Below, one piece after another: positions 63,698-64,000 of a DNA stretch of 64,000 bases (the stretch's first letter is position 1; every line of letters starts with the position of its first letter). The notes under the pieces were generated by a model. The model saw only the letters and a list, made by a program, of their open reading frames with translations. It did not search any database and was not told where the DNA came from. The translations under genes were made by a program, and so were the position numbers. The DNA is from Streptomyces sp. 1222.5 (GTDB taxonomy: Bacteria > Actinomycetota > Actinomycetes > Streptomycetales > Streptomycetaceae): contig NZ_FNSZ01000001.1 of the NCBI RefSeq assembly GCF_900105245.1, positions 2,666,001 to 2,730,000 on the forward strand, written 5' to 3'.

Positions 63698-64000
63698 TCA
63701 CGGTCGCTCACTCTGGCGGTGCATGGGCGGCCGATCGAGTACTTCGACGTACATGATCCGGCCATCAACGACGTCCAGGCACAGCATGCCTCGCGAGGGC
63801 AAAAGCGGCACACACCGATGACCAGGGCCGTATGGCTGCCCCCGCGGATGAGCTGCGGTCTGGAAGCTCTGGCAAAAGTCATCGCCGCAGCCGCACTCGT
63901 CAACCAGACGAAGATCCCACGCACAGATGGCTAGCTCACGTTCTCCTTCGTTCTCCAGGAGAGTGATCAGCTCTGTGACGAGCCCCGGAAAGACGGCGCG
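63698..64000 (-). CDS. Partial Cys-rich hypothetical protein, 5' end outside the window
   Basis: The minus strand is open from the right edge to a TGA at 63698-63700, giving the last 100 residues. The segment includes ELITLLENEGERELAICAWD, DECGCGDDFCQSFQTA, GPGHRCVPLLPSRGMLCLDV and VDGRIMYVEVLDRPP. The CGCGDDFCQSF cluster looks like a small metal site or disulfide knot and resembles unnamed proteins common in Streptomyces. Function unknown; no start can be assigned. Confidence 0.7.
   Translation of the reverse strand, partial: RAVFPGLVTELITLLENEGERELAICAWDLRLVDECGCGDDFCQSFQTAAHPRGQPYGPGHRCVPLLPSRGMLCLDVVDGRIMYVEVLDRPPMHRQSERP

Overview
The window is about 72% G+C by eye. Its genes use GTG and ATG starts with strong Shine-Dalgarno sites and nearly always G or C in third codon positions. 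Gene content and order (rimP-nusA-ylxR-infB-DUF503-rbfA-truB; dxr-rseP-ispG followed by a GNAT gene; proS; GH18 chitinase; LAETG surface protein) point to a Streptomyces chromosome, mostly core with a small accessory right end.

Layout. 1-1231 is a truncated protease-like/STAND ATPase gene. 1590-8686 is the translation and transcription operon rimP, nusA, ylxR, infB, DUF503, rbfA, truB (minus strand). 8891-10881 holds a lipoprotein, a ferritin-like DUF4439 protein and a kinase-fold protein lacking catalytic residues. 10961-19167 holds proS, two GNATs, two frameshifted small genes and the MEP-pathway group ispG-rseP-dxr. 19395-29255 carries an acyl-CoA dehydrogenase, an aldehyde dehydrogenase, a PucR regulator, a membrane-anchored conjugation-type ATPase and gabT. 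29683-32650 holds a PAP2 phosphatase, a frameshifted chitinase with a DasR-like site, and a small protein.

32771-50223 is dominated by polyamine uptake and breakdown: potD-potA-potB-potC plus a PuuB-like oxidase, an aminobutyraldehyde dehydrogenase, a second potD-like protein, another aldehyde dehydrogenase, a divergent Lrp/AsnC regulator and a class III aminotransferase. With gabT and the aldehyde dehydrogenase at 21.5-23.0 kb, the window could take putrescine through aminobutyraldehyde and GABA to succinate. NADAR, DUF4190, adenosine deaminase, GDPD and membrane-protein genes are interspersed.

50423-55148 has an ABC ATPase/permease pair with eroded ATPase motifs, a VOC protein, a LOG-family protein and an LAETG-anchored surface protein behind a near-consensus promoter. 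55259-59176 is thiQ-thiP-thiB on the minus strand behind a clear TPP riboswitch, and rlmN follows at 60310. From 60.4 kb the sequence becomes accessory: a small ORF abuts the 3' half of a class II tRNA (an att-like scar), followed by hypothetical genes, a CrtC/AttH-like Tat lipoprotein, a 150-bp imperfect palindrome and a partial Cys-rich protein at the right edge.

Non-coding structure includes a 16-bp tandem array (23.15 kb), a 38-bp tandem array (46.31 kb), the 150-bp palindrome (63.2 kb) and about a dozen strong hairpin terminators. Three genes carry single-base frameshifts, which could be real decay or assembly errors.
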